From: Rhodococcus jostii NBRC 16295
GTDB lineage: Bacteria > Actinomycetota > Actinomycetes > Mycobacteriales > Mycobacteriaceae
DNA length: 64,000 nt
Assembly: GCF_001894825.1 (NCBI RefSeq)
Contig: NZ_BCWY01000042.1
Coordinates: forward strand, 18,815 to 82,814
Direction: 5' to 3'
A model generated the notes under the pieces. That model was not told the DNA's origin, made no database searches, and saw nothing but the letters and a program-made list of their open reading frames with translations. Positions 1 to 10,495 of the stretch are shown one piece after another; the stretch's first letter is position 1; every line of letters starts with the position of its first letter. The translations under genes were made by a program, and so were the position numbers.

Positions 1-3
1 CGC

Positions 4-1425
4 ATGCTGCTGCCGATGTCGCCGACCGATTCGCTGTTCCTCCTCGGTGAGTCGCGGGAGCACCCCATGCACGTCGGCGGCCTGGCTTTGTTCACTCCGC
101 CGGACGGCGCCGACGCGGCCGCGATCGGGGCGATGTTCGAGACAGCAGTTGCCTCCGACGACGTCGCCCCGCTGTTCCGCAAGCGGGCCCGCCGATCGGT
201 GACCACCCTGGGACAGTGGGGGTGGGACACCGCGACCGATGTCGACGTCGATTACCACGTGCACCGCGACGCCCTCCCCCAGCCCGGCGGCATGCCCGAA
301 CTGACGACGTTGGTGTCCCGACTGCACGGCGCCCCACTCGATCGCAGCCGCCCACTGTGGGAAATGCACCTGATCGAAGGCCTCGCCGACGGCCGCTACG
401 CGGTATACACCAAGATCCACCACGCCCTCGCCGACGGCGCCTCCGCGATGAACCTGTTGCGCCGCAGCATGAGCGAGGACCCCACCCGCCGGGGCATGCC
501 CGCCCCCTGGCAATCAGCCGCACCCGTGACAGCGACCGACGCGGCCCGGCCGGCACCGGTGTCATCGACGCCGACAAATCTGCGGGCCCTCCCTGCCCAG
601 GTCCTGCGCGGCGCCCGCGGCGCGGCCGGCGAGGTCGCCGGCCTCGCACCGGCGCTGACCGGCACCGTGGACCGCGCCCTACGCGCCCAGGGCGGGCCGC
701 TGTCGATGCGGGCACCACACACGATGTTCAACGTCCCGATCGCGGGCGCCAGGCACTTCGCCGCCCGCACCTGGCCGCTCGAACGGATCCGGCTGCTCGC
801 CAAACACGCCGACGCCACCGTCAACGACATCATCCTGGCAATGTCCGCCGGAGCCCTGCGCACCTACCTGCACGACCTCGGGGCGCTGCCCGCCGACCCG
901 CTGATCGCGATGGTCCCGGTCTCCCTGCGCCCCACCCCCTCCGGCACCGATGCCGAATCCGCAACCGGGAACCGGATCGGGCTCCTGATGTGCAACCTCG
1001 CAACCCACCTGCCCGATCCCGCCCACCGCCTCGACACCGTCCGCACCTGCATGCGCGAAGGCAAACACGCCCTGCGGACGATGAGCCCCGCCCAAGTGCT
1101 GGCAATGAGCGCCCTCGGCGCCGCCCCCCTCGGTATCGAGATGCTCCTCGGCCGGCGGGGACCACAGCGGCCGCCGTTCAACCTGGTGATCTCCAACGTC
1201 GCCGGACCCGACACCCCGCTGTACTGGAACGGCGCCCGCCTCGACTCCCTCTACCCACTGTCGATCCCGGTCACCGGGCAAGCCCTCAACATCACCGCCA
1301 CCAGCAGCGACGACCAACTCGTATTCGGGCTCACCGGCTGCCGGCGCACCATCCCGACCCTGCACCCCATGCTCGACCACCTCGACACCGAACTCGACGC
1401 CCTCGAACAGGTGGTCGGCCTGTAA
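4..1425 (+). CDS. Wax ester synthase / diacylglycerol acyltransferase (WS/DGAT)
   Basis: A 473-residue protein of the bacterial bifunctional WS/DGAT family, which moves acyl groups from acyl-CoA onto fatty alcohols or diacylglycerol to make storage lipid at the membrane or lipid-body surface. The active-site motif HHALADG is at residues 139-145 (family consensus HHxxxDG; the second His is catalytic). The opening MSPTDSLFLLGE and the late ISNVAGPDTPLY stretch are typical, and the length is normal. An ATG at position 16 is an alternative start. It has no operon partner beyond the 41-residue ORF just downstream. A second family member lies at 21040-22467; carrying many WS/DGAT copies is common in Rhodococcus and mycobacteria. 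Confidence 0.9.
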   Translation: MLLPMSPTDSLFLLGESREHPMHVGGLALFTPPDGADAAAIGAMFETAVASDDVAPLFRKRARRSVTTLGQWGWDTATDVDVDYHVHRDALPQPGGMPELTTLVSRLHGAPLDRSRPLWEMHLIEGLADGRYAVYTKIHHALADGASAMNLLRRSMSEDPTRRGMPAPWQSAAPVTATDAARPAPVSSTPTNLRALPAQVLRGARGAAGEVAGLAPALTGTVDRALRAQGGPLSMRAPHTMFNVPIAGARHFAARTWPLERIRLLAKHADATVNDIILAMSAGALRTYLHDLGALPADPLIAMVPVSLRPTPSGTDAESATGNRIGLLMCNLATHLPDPAHRLDTVRTCMREGKHALRTMSPAQVLAMSALGAAPLGIEMLLGRRGPQRPPFNLVISNVAGPDTPLYWNGARLDSLYPLSIPVTGQALNITATSSDDQLVFGLTGCRRTIPTLHPMLDHLDTELDALEQVVGL

Positions 1426-1515
1426 ACGCCACCATGAGCGCCGTCGCCGTGTCCACCGCGCCGACAGCCACTCCGCCGGCACAGCACCGGCCTCCGCCCA
1501 CCAGGAGATGAACCC

Positions 1516-1638
1516 ATGAACACCCACAAGACACTGCTCATGCTGCTGCTCGGCGGAACCGCCGCCCTCCAGACTCTCCTCCGCCGCCCCACGTCACGGC
1601 GCCGCGGACAGGGCGCCCCCTTCCACGCCAACGGCTGA
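1516..1638 (+). CDS. Small hypothetical protein (40 aa)
   Basis: A short ORF 90 nt after the WS/DGAT gene, preceded by AGGAGATGAACCC, a good ribosome binding site. It encodes a short hydrophobic N-terminal stretch (LLMLLLGGTAALQTLL) followed by a basic tail. This would fit a tiny membrane-anchored protein made with the acyltransferase. No family is recognised. The RBS and spacing are the main support. Confidence 0.4.
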   Translation: MNTHKTLLMLLLGGTAALQTLLRRPTSRRRGQGAPFHANG

Positions 1639-2072
1639 CACCCGCCGCGCGCATCACCGCCCTTGGCCCTCTCTTCACGAACGACCCGCCGACACCCCTC
1701 GGTCTCGTGACTCGTTCGCGCTGCGATTGGTCCAGCGGATTGGCGGCCTCCATACCTCGCCCCGCCTCACCGGAGTGGACCTCGACCAACGCCGGTGCCG
1801 TCGTCACCGCTTTCGGTGCCCCGACCACCGCGTAGCCCTCCACGCCGCATCACCATGAATTCCGACGACGATCGGCTGACGGCCCGCGCGTTCTGAGCCC
1901 GCAGGCCCTCCTGCGCCAACCGACCTCGGACTCGACGCGCCGTCCCTCGTATTGTCGCGGCCAGCATTTTCCGGATCACCTACGGCGGAACCAACTTCCG
2001 TGGTGCAACCATGCAGATTCCTCTGAAAATGGAATACCTCACGCGTATGGGTCGCTGGCGCTGGCGCGATTT
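1639..2072. other. Intergenic region, no convincing gene
   Basis: About 430 nt between the WS/DGAT unit and the convergent esterase. Open frames here are arginine-, proline- and serine-rich and lack ribosome binding sites. I see no RNA gene or strong hairpin. Confidence 0.5.
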
Positions 2073-3053
2073 TCACAATGCCACCGTTTCGTCAGAGCGA
2101 TCGCTGTGAAGGGTGTGTGCGGTAGTTGCCGTGCGGACGAAGTTTCCGATCTGCGCGATCGCGTGGTTTGCCTCGGGAATGAGGTCGGCGGCCGCCTGGA
2201 ACACGTGGACCTGCCGGTCCCACACCTCGAAGGTGATGGGTACCCCGGACGCCGCGAGGCGCTCGGCCATCAGCTCGGCATCGGGGTAAAGCATCTCGGT
2301 GGAACCGACCTGGATCAACACAGGCGGCAGGCCCTCCAGGATGCCGTCTACCGGCGAGGCGCATGGTTTGCCAGTGGCGTCGCGGTGAGCGTCCTGATCG
2401 GCCAAGCCGGTGAGCGCCGTGAGGACCGAACGTGGAAAGACCGGACACTGGCCGGCGCCCGGGTGGGCAAGTTTCCCTGCGGGATCCATGTCCGTCAGCG
2501 GTGACAGCGCGACCAGGCCTGCCGGACGCGGCAGGTCCAGATCGACCAGCGTAAGCGCCGTCATGAACGTCAGGTAGCCGCCGGCAGAATCACCGGCAAT
2601 CACAATCTTCCTCGCCTCGAACCCCTGTCCGAGCAGCCACCGGTAACCGTCGACTCCGTCGGCGATGGCATCACGGATCGGATGCTTGGGCATCATCCGG
2701 TAGCCGACACTGAGCACCGCCGCCTCGGCAGAGGCCGAGATCCGCGCAACCAGCCGACGGTGGGTATTCAGCCCGCAGGTCAGGAAACCGCCACCGTGCA
2801 GATACAGCACCACCGTCTCATTTCCCAGATTGCCGGCGTCGATCAATTCGGCGGCACAGTGCTCGAGGCGCACGGAGCGGTGGCCGACCCCACGGAGCGG
2901 CGGGACGATCCGGGCCGCGTAGTCGATCACTCCGGCCGGCCACAGGGGACTCGGCCACTGTGCCCACACCCCGAGCAGCGGTTTGACCGTCATCCGCAAC
3001 GAGTGCGCCAAAACCTGTGAACGGAGGCTGGCCCCCGGGAAAAAGTCGGACAT
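2073..3053 (-). CDS. Alpha/beta hydrolase, HSL-type esterase/lipase
   Basis: A 326-residue cytoplasmic esterase of the hormone-sensitive-lipase (alpha/beta hydrolase fold-3) group. It has the oxyanion-hole motif HGGGF at residues 86-90 and the nucleophile elbow GDSAGG at 154-159 (Ser156). A late Asp (in YPDAEL) and His (in QVHVFQ) would complete the triad. The frame is open for another 117 codons upstream, but that part has no family character, so I start at the ATG at 3053 (MSDFFPGASL). Relatives hydrolyse short- to medium-chain esters; the substrate is unknown. Confidence 0.85.
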   Translation of the reverse strand: MSDFFPGASLRSQVLAHSLRMTVKPLLGVWAQWPSPLWPAGVIDYAARIVPPLRGVGHRSVRLEHCAAELIDAGNLGNETVVLYLHGGGFLTCGLNTHRRLVARISASAEAAVLSVGYRMMPKHPIRDAIADGVDGYRWLLGQGFEARKIVIAGDSAGGYLTFMTALTLVDLDLPRPAGLVALSPLTDMDPAGKLAHPGAGQCPVFPRSVLTALTGLADQDAHRDATGKPCASPVDGILEGLPPVLIQVGSTEMLYPDAELMAERLAASGVPITFEVWDRQVHVFQAAADLIPEANHAIAQIGNFVRTATTAHTLHSDRSDETVAL

Positions 3054-3799
3054 CGGATCCGCGCACACGGAAGTCCGGCACTCCTGGCTGACGAACGGCG
3101 GCCAGGCCGCCGACGGCGTGGCATCGGTGAGACGCCCAACGCCGGTGGAGTGCGATCTGCGCTGGCCCGTCGGGAAATCTCCTTCGCATCGTTCGAGCCG
3201 TGCGGCGCCGGCAGTGAACTCGGCCGTGTTCTCTCGCCCCCCGTCGAGGGCGCGACTGCTGCTACCGGTCAGAGCCACCGCGGCTGCCGGATCTTCGACA
3301 ACCTCGTTGCACGACGCCGGGACCTTCTCCCGGCCCACCTTCGCAGACGCGAAATGCGATAGGACAGAAGAAAACAACGCATCACCACACATAGGAGGGC
3401 CCACCGTCTACTTTGTCAACCGCTTGCAAGCCGCAACGCTCCCCCGGGCATCAAGGAATCCGAGCCGTGGCGCACCCGACCTGCTGCCGGATCCGTCGTT
3501 GCGACCACGGTGCGTCCGAGATGCACTGCCCCGATCCTGCGGACCGAACGTAAACAAAACCATGTATCTGTAAACTCGTACTATAACATACTGCAGGATT
3601 GTTTTGAGACCGGGCGCAGGCAGTCGTGGCAGTGGAGTCGCGCGGCGCGGCCACGAATTGTCTGCCCGTTGGCGGCGCGCGGTGGCTTCGTTTCCTTCCG
3701 GTGGTCTGCAAGTCGAACACGCCCTCGGCCGTCGGTGCCACGGCCCGGGCTGGTGCCGGCGCGAGGGTTCATCGCATCGGGATCGGGTAAGCCAGTTCC
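3054..3799. other. Long intergenic region with AT-rich promoter-like patch
   Basis: About 745 nt without a supportable gene; the open frames are compositional. The stretch 3545-3600 is markedly AT-rich for this DNA. It contains a direct repeat GTAAAC at 3550-3555 and 3570-3575, spaced 20 bp (two helical turns), followed by a TATAACAT-like segment. This is probably promoter or operator DNA for the rightward genes at 3800 and 4316 (inference). Confidence 0.4.
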
Positions 3800-4288
3800 A
3801 TGGTCACCGAACGACAACCCCACCGGCATCCACCGCTGTCGAACGGGTTCCCCGACCCCCGGGCGACAGATGCCCGGGAGGAGCTACAGCGAACCCTGGT
3901 GCCGGTGGTAAAACTCCTCTCTGCCAATGCGATCCGGTTCGTCGTGGCCGGCAACTGCGCCGCATACGTGCTCGGCGGGACAGCCTCGGAGTACGACGTT
4001 GCCATCGTCCTCACGCGAGACGATGCGCAACACGCAGCCGAAGCCTCGGCCAGCGCCGGAATGCCTGCCGCCGGGCGGCGCGAGGACCGGGCCTCACCGC
4101 TGCAGAGCGGTGGGGCCGCGGCTCCGGTGATCGTTGCCACCGATCTGATGATCGACAAACTTCACGAAGGTACTCATCGGTGCGACTTCGTGCCGATGGT
4201 GCAGCTCGCCTGGGCCCTGTGCGAACGGGTCGACTGGTCCATCGTCATCACCACCGCCGACTCCCCCTACGCACGAGCCGGAAGATGA
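3800..4288 (+). CDS. Nucleotidyltransferase-fold-like hypothetical protein
   Basis: A 162-residue protein whose centre (VVAGNCAAYVLGGTASEYDVAIVL, described here in parts: VVAGNCAAYVLGG, then EYDVAIVL) resembles the small nucleotidyltransferase-fold proteins in which a Gly-rich turn is followed by a D-x-D-like strand. Only one acidic residue (EYDVAI) is clear where the family has two metal ligands, so activity is doubtful. It lies 27 nt upstream of the GGDEF-EAL gene and is probably co-transcribed. Role unknown. Confidence 0.55.
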   Translation: MVTERQPHRHPPLSNGFPDPRATDAREELQRTLVPVVKLLSANAIRFVVAGNCAAYVLGGTASEYDVAIVLTRDDAQHAAEASASAGMPAAGRREDRASPLQSGGAAAPVIVATDLMIDKLHEGTHRCDFVPMVQLAWALCERVDWSIVITTADSPYARAGR

Positions 4289-4315
4289 GCATCACGGACC
4301 ACGAAAGGGCATGCA

Positions 4316-6508
4316 ATGCGGTTCGACTCGGCCGATCCCGACCTGTGGCGGTCGGTGCTCGAGCGGGCGCCGGACCTGGTGATGGTGTCGGACTTCGCCT
4401 CCGGCCGCATCCTGTCTCTCAACCCGGCGGGAATCAGGTTGGTGGGCCTGCGCGACGCCGCCGACGCCCACGCCCGGACCACCGCCGAATTCCTCACCGA
4501 CGCCGGACTGGCCCAGACGCCCGTCGTGGAGGCGGAGCTGGCCCGCCACGGGCACTGGGAGGGGATCAGCGAGCTACGGCACTTCGGCACCGGAGCGCCG
4601 ATCCCGGTGTCCGTCTCCACATTTACCGTGTGCGACGGGGAAGCCGGCCCGGCGGTGATCGCCACGATAGCGCGCGACCGCCGCGACCGCCCAACCCAGG
4701 ATCGCCGATTCCGGAAGGCACTCGAGTCGACCGCGCACCGGGCCCGCGAACAACACGCCCTGGCCGAACTCGGCCAGCTCGCCGTCGACGCCCACCTCGA
4801 CACCCTGCTGCCCGCCGCCGTCGACGCGGCCGCCACCTTGATCGGTGTGCAGTGCGCCTCGATCTCCCGGATCACCGACACCGGCGACGCGCTCGAGGTC
4901 CTCGCCTACCGAGGACAACCCCCGACCCCGCACGCCTTCGCCGCCGGCCCGGCGTCCCAACCGGGGTACGCGGTGGCCACCGGGGAGATCGTGATCTGCC
5001 CGAACCGGGAGCGGGAAACCCGGTTCGCCACCACCACGATGGCCGGGCGCGGGTTGCGTAGCGGCATCAGTGTGCCGATCGGCGACGCCGCCGGGTGGGG
5101 GGTGCTCACCGTGCACAGCGCCCGGCCCCGCGACTACACCGACCGCGATGTCGCGTTCCTGCGCGCGGTCGCCGCGGTGCTGTCCGCCGCGATCGGCCGG
5201 ATCGACGCCGAAACCCGGGTGCGGCATCAGAGCCTGCACGACCCACTCACCGGGCTGCCAAATCGCACCGCCGCGTATCGGAGGATCACCGCCGCCCTGC
5301 ACACCGCCCACCGCGATCGCACCCTGCTCGCGTTGCTGTTGGTCGATCTGGACGACTTCAAGATCGTCAACGACAGCCTCGGCCATGCCCACGGCGACGC
5401 CGCCCTGATCCGGCTCGCGCGGCGGCTGGCCGGGGCGGTCCGCCCGGCCGACACCGTCGCCCGCCTCGGCGGCGACGAGTTCGTCCTCGTCTGCGAGGAC
5501 ATCGGCACCGCGGACGCGGCGACCGTCCTGGCCGACCGGATCACCACCGCCTTGCGCACCCCGGACCACTCCACCGGAACCCCGGTGCCGCTGCGCGCCA
5601 GCATCGGCATCGCCGTCTCCGACCCCACCTGCACCGCCGAGGAACTGATCCGGCGCGCCGATCTGGCGATGTACCGGGCCAAGAGCACCGGCGCCGGCGG
5701 TCACGCGCTTTACCACCCGGACGACCGCGACAGCTACGACGCCGATCGAGTCCTGCGAATGTCCACCGACCTGCGCACCGCACTCGACAACGACCAGCTG
5801 ACCCTGCTCTACCAACCGATCTTCGACCTACGGCGCGGCGCTGTCACCGCTGTCGAGGCCCTGGCCCGGTGGGCGCACCCCACTCTCGGCAGCATCAGCC
5901 GCACCGAATTCGTCGCCGTCGCCGAACGGACCGGCCTCATCGGCCCTCTCGGCTCGTGGGCGCTGCGCACCGCCTGCCGGCAGGCCGCCGCCTGGCACCC
6001 AACGGACGTGGGGATCCGCGTCGACGTCAGCACCGTGCAACTGCGCGACCGCGCGTTCGCCGACCAGGTCGCCGACATCCTTGCCGACACCGGGCTGCCC
6101 GCGCACCGTTTAGGCCTCGAGATCAGCGAGACCGCGTCGGCGTCGGTGACCACCCACACGGTCGCCGCCCTGACCGCGCTCCACGAGCTGGGGGTCGTAC
6201 TGCTGCTCGATCACCTCGGCACAGGACACGGCCCACTCGGGTATCTCATCCGATACCCGATATTCGACTCCCTCAAGATCGACAGGTCTTACATCACCGC
6301 ACTCCCCGGCCGCCGCCCCGAAGCTGTCGTCACCGCCTTCACCACCATCGCCCGCGCCTACGACACCACAGTCATCGGCGACGGCGTGGAAACCCGGGCC
6401 CAACTCGACACCCTCCACGCCTGCGGCTGCGACTTCGCCCAAGGCTCCTACCTCGCTGAACCCGCCGCCGCCGGCACCGTCGCCGCGCTGCTGCGGCCGC
6501 AATCGTGA
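4316..6508 (+). CDS. PAS-GAF-GGDEF-EAL protein (diguanylate cyclase with degenerate EAL)
   Basis: A 730-residue cyclic-di-GMP protein. Order: PAS-like domain (about 1-115), GAF (about 140-290), GGDEF (about 305-465), EAL (about 480-725). The GGDEF site is intact (RLGGDEF near 383-389, DLDDFKIVND upstream), and an RxxD inhibitory site (RPAD) sits five residues before it, so cyclase activity with product inhibition is expected. In the EAL domain EALARW is kept. However, the usual Asn is Asp (VDVS), the DDFG pair is DHLG (near 631), and the AEGVE glutamate is Asp (GDGVET, near 686). Phosphodiesterase activity is therefore probably weak or lost. Start ATG 4316 follows GAAAGGG. No signal peptide or TM segment is seen, so a cytoplasmic sensor is likely. 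Confidence 0.9.
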   Translation: MRFDSADPDLWRSVLERAPDLVMVSDFASGRILSLNPAGIRLVGLRDAADAHARTTAEFLTDAGLAQTPVVEAELARHGHWEGISELRHFGTGAPIPVSVSTFTVCDGEAGPAVIATIARDRRDRPTQDRRFRKALESTAHRAREQHALAELGQLAVDAHLDTLLPAAVDAAATLIGVQCASISRITDTGDALEVLAYRGQPPTPHAFAAGPASQPGYAVATGEIVICPNRERETRFATTTMAGRGLRSGISVPIGDAAGWGVLTVHSARPRDYTDRDVAFLRAVAAVLSAAIGRIDAETRVRHQSLHDPLTGLPNRTAAYRRITAALHTAHRDRTLLALLLVDLDDFKIVNDSLGHAHGDAALIRLARRLAGAVRPADTVARLGGDEFVLVCEDIGTADAATVLADRITTALRTPDHSTGTPVPLRASIGIAVSDPTCTAEELIRRADLAMYRAKSTGAGGHALYHPDDRDSYDADRVLRMSTDLRTALDNDQLTLLYQPIFDLRRGAVTAVEALARWAHPTLGSISRTEFVAVAERTGLIGPLGSWALRTACRQAAAWHPTDVGIRVDVSTVQLRDRAFADQVADILADTGLPAHRLGLEISETASASVTTHTVAALTALHELGVVLLLDHLGTGHGPLGYLIRYPIFDSLKIDRSYITALPGRRPEAVVTAFTTIARAYDTTVIGDGVETRAQLDTLHACGCDFAQGSYLAEPAAAGTVAALLRPQS

Positions 6509-6626
6509 CGCGTTGTCCAATTGATCGATTCTCGAAGGCGCAGTGACTTGCCGCCTCCTCAGTGCTGCGACCGGATGCCCCGAGTCGGTGTCGGGCCGCC
6601 GCCGTTGCAACGGGCGGCACGCGGGG

Positions 6627-7748
<1,122 letters not shown>

Positions 7749-7809
7749 TCACAACACGACCCGAAAGGCTACGCTTGACGCACCCGGCCGCGCGCACACC
7801 ACCCGCAAC

Positions 7810-8925
7810 TCAGGGGTTCTCGTGTACCGCACGGGCGACGAGGAACTCGTCGGCCGCGTCGATGCGGGTCCCGAAGCCGCGGCTGATCTCGTCGATGACC
7901 CGCCGCAACCATTCGGTGTCGCCAGTCGGCGTGCGATGCAGCTGCATCTGCCGAGACCTCATCGGCACCATTCGTAGCTCGAGCAGTTCGTGAGTGCGTG
8001 CGTCGAGGACCACCAGGTAGAGCAGACGCAAGTCATCGCGGTAGCGTTCGTGTCCCCTGATGCCCTCGTAGTCGTTGATCAGGTCGCCGCAACCGTAGAA
8101 GATCGGATGGCCACGGTAGATCTCGATTGGCCTCGGATGATGAGACGAATGCCCGAAGACCACGTCGACGCCACCGTCGACGAGCCGATGCGCGAACTCG
8201 ACGTACGCATCCGGCACGTCGTATCCCCAATTCGACACCCAGTGCAGAGATACCACCACAACGTCCGTGTCCCGCCGCATCAGCCGCGTCCGGTCGAGCA
8301 CACGGTCCGCCTCGGCGCGCGTGGGTTCCGAAAGGTAGGCGACGCCAGGCCGGCTACCCCCAGCCGCACCGTGTGGCGACACCCCGCTCGACGACATACC
8401 CGCCGCCCAGATCACCAGTCTGCTGCCCGTCCCAGCGTGCACGACCGCGGGCGACCACGCCTGCGCCGCGGCGCGCCCCGCACCGACGGTCCGTACGCCG
8501 CTGCGGTCCAGCGCGTCGAGGGTGTCCTCGAGCCCACCGGCACCGAAGTCGAGGATGTGATTGTTCGCCAGTACGCAGACATCGATCCGCGCAACGGCGA
8601 GCACCCCGACGTTCGACGGATGCATTCTGTAGTTGATTCCCTTGGACACGAAGCGGGCGCATGTGGTGACGGTCGTTTCGAGGTTGATCACACGTGCGTC
8701 GGGCGCAGCCTCGTCGAGGACCCGCAACGCCTCGCCCCATGGCCATTCGAACCCGACGGGGCGGGGAATCGAACCATTCCGCTTCTCCGCCAACGCCACG
8801 TACTCGCGTGCGTCGCGGACGCAACGCTCCCGCAGCTCCGGGTCGCCCGCGAAGGGAAGAATCTGGTCCACTCCCCTCCCGGTCATCACATCGCCGGCGA
8901 GGAACACTGTGATGGTGTCGGACAT
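7810..8925 (-). CDS. CapA-like metallophosphatase family protein
   Basis: A 371-residue member of the CapA/PgsA group of calcineurin-like metallo-enzymes, known from poly-gamma-glutamate capsule systems but widespread as orphans. It has the N-terminal strand TVFLAGDVMTGRG, a central LANNHILDFG, VVSLHWVSNWG, and a C-terminal GHSSHHPRPIE and YGCGDLINDYEG, which supply the family metal ligands. There is no signal peptide or TM anchor, unlike true CapA, and no capBC neighbours, so a capsule role is not supported. Start ATG 8925 follows TGAGGA; a longer frame reaches 8961. Confidence 0.85.
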   Translation of the reverse strand: MSDTITVFLAGDVMTGRGVDQILPFAGDPELRERCVRDAREYVALAEKRNGSIPRPVGFEWPWGEALRVLDEAAPDARVINLETTVTTCARFVSKGINYRMHPSNVGVLAVARIDVCVLANNHILDFGAGGLEDTLDALDRSGVRTVGAGRAAAQAWSPAVVHAGTGSRLVIWAAGMSSSGVSPHGAAGGSRPGVAYLSEPTRAEADRVLDRTRLMRRDTDVVVVSLHWVSNWGYDVPDAYVEFAHRLVDGGVDVVFGHSSHHPRPIEIYRGHPIFYGCGDLINDYEGIRGHERYRDDLRLLYLVVLDARTHELLELRMVPMRSRQMQLHRTPTGDTEWLRRVIDEISRGFGTRIDAADEFLVARAVHENP

Positions 8926-9026
8926 CGAAATCCTCAGCAACAGCACGGGTACCTGCGACACACTCGGAGACCGACATCACGCCTCGGAGAATGCACCCGT
9001 CGCTCGAACCGGTCCTCGGCCCATCG

Positions 9027-9416
9027 TCAGGCCCGCGTGCCGGCGCGGTCGAGCTGAGAGACCCGTTGCGGGCTCAGCTCGAGGATGACACCGATGTCGC
9101 GCACCGACAGGCCTGATCGGCGCAAATGCGCCACCGCGGCCCGCGACGCCCGAGCGGCACATTCCTGCGCGTGGGCGGCGGACTCGACCTGCAAGTGGGC
9201 CGCTCGAGCCTCCATGAGCGCCGCCGAATCCCCGATCTCGTAGTCGAGGACGACCTCGACGTCCTCGGCCGGCACATCCTCGACCAGATGCACCGCATCC
9301 GCCACCATGGCGGAAACCTGATCGAGCCGCCGCGCCTGGGTAAGAACCGCCTCCACCCCCGGAATCTCCACCACCCACCAACCGCCACAGCGGGTGGCCT
9401 TCGCCGTCACCTTCAT
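9027..9416 (-). CDS. HicB-like protein with C-terminal helix-turn-helix
   Basis: A 129-residue protein. Residues 1-60 (MKVTAKATRCGGWWVVEIPG through VVLDYEIG) have the short beta-alpha fold of HicB-like antitoxins. The C-terminus (LRRSGLSVRDIGVILELSPQ) reads as a DNA-binding helix-turn-helix. No HicA toxin (a roughly 60-residue dsRBD-like ORF) adjoins it, so this may be a solitary regulator. The start is at 9416 after AAGAGG. It is 101 nt upstream of the capA-like gene in the same direction and could be co-transcribed. Confidence 0.65.
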   Translation of the reverse strand: MKVTAKATRCGGWWVVEIPGVEAVLTQARRLDQVSAMVADAVHLVEDVPAEDVEVVLDYEIGDSAALMEARAAHLQVESAAHAQECAARASRAAVAHLRRSGLSVRDIGVILELSPQRVSQLDRAGTRA

Positions 9417-9885
9417 CACAAACCTCTTCCCGCCCGGCTCGCCAACCCGACCCACCACGACATGGCTGAGGGTGCATTTTCGGTCTCGACGAGCTCGATA
9501 CCGGCAACCGCGGTGCCGGGCCCGCATCTCATGCGAACAGTCGCCCTTCCGACCACAAGTCTAGTCCCCCTCTACTGAGCACAACTACACGGACAGAAGA
9601 CATTCAGCCCGTCGGACTCCGGAGAAACCACCGTCGACACCGCGACTCTCACCAGAATTCCAGGGCCTGTCCGGTCGCAGTGGACTCCGCCCGCGACGGC
9701 CGCAGCGTACTGCCTGCGTGCCCGGTGTGGCCGACCATCGCAACGGACATCGAGTGGAGCCTCGGTGGGCTGCCGTCGTACAAGGCCGTCCGGTGACCCC
9801 TCCACCGCACCGAGCGCGGCCTTCGCCTATCCGTGCCGACACCGACCGCGGCGGGCGATCACCGCGGTGCGCCGCTCGACGCGGG
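9417..9885. other. Intergenic region, nothing recognised
   Basis: About 470 nt between two minus-strand genes. Open frames are short and compositional. No RNA gene or strong terminator hairpin was found. Confidence 0.45.
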
Positions 9886-10176
9886 TCAGGGCGCTACGCG
9901 AGGGTCACCGCGCGGTACGAGTTCGAACCAAGCGCTGGTTCCGCCGTGAATGTGCGGGTCCGGGTAGCACAGAGCGAGGCCTTGCTCGTCGAAGGCAGTG
10001 AACCACTCCTGCCAGGAGATGTGCTCGAGCTCTGCGGCGCGGACACCGACGAGGTCGATGTGCAGGGCGCCGGAGCGGGCGGCGGTCCCCGCCGTTCGTG
10101 CCGGAGCGCCGTGATGCGCCTGAGTCCAGCGGCGGATCTCTTCATGATCGGTGATGATGTGCAGATGTGAGGTCAT
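9886..10176 (-). CDS. Conserved small protein of unknown function (96 aa)
   Basis: Starts MTSHLHIITDHEEIRRW and ends with HIHGGTSAWFELVPRGD. I recognise this as a small conserved protein type often labelled, without basis, as a glucan branching enzyme; no catalytic role is known to me. The sequence is acidic and well balanced, consistent with real coding. The start is the ATG at 10176; the frame is open further upstream but loses protein character. Confidence 0.6.
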   Translation of the reverse strand: MTSHLHIITDHEEIRRWTQAHHGAPARTAGTAARSGALHIDLVGVRAAELEHISWQEWFTAFDEQGLALCYPDPHIHGGTSAWFELVPRGDPRVAP

Positions 10177-10495
10177 CGGATCGGTCCTGGTGTGTGTCGT
10201 CGATGTGGTTCTCGGGATACCCACGACGGGACCAGCCGAAGCGCAAGGCCACCGCGCCATCGTGTCGGCGCACCCGATTCCCGGGCCGCGACGTGTGCCG
10301 TGCGATTCCGGCGGGCACACGCGGATCGGTCGCCCGCTGGCGGGGCTGTCGCGGTCGGCGGAGTCGGCCGGTGAAGTCAGTCGTTGCCGGTGACCTCCGG
10401 GCCTTTGGTGAACACCCACTTCGCCGCTCTGAACCCGACCTACGATCTTCCATGTCCGCGAGCATGGAATTTCCTGGGCCGACGAGGTCGCTGCC
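10177..10495. other. Intergenic region between divergent genes
   Basis: About 320 nt separating the 96-residue protein (minus) from the FMN/F420-type oxidoreductase (plus). No gene or clear operator was recognised. Confidence 0.4.

Noticed and set aside
3054..3404. N-terminal extension of the HSL-type esterase
   Set aside because: The extra 117 residues show no esterase features; the family start fits ATG 3053.
3604..5061. A 485-codon open frame on the plus strand
   Set aside because: It is out of frame with the GGDEF-EAL gene, Arg/Pro-rich, without RBS or family; a shadow of high-GC coding DNA.
5095..6459. A 454-codon open frame inside the GGDEF-EAL gene
   Set aside because: Very Arg/Pro/His-rich composition and entirely overlapped by a clearly real gene.
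7810..8925. Capsule (poly-gamma-glutamate) locus
   Set aside because: CapA-like protein alone, without capB/capC, signal peptide or TM anchor.
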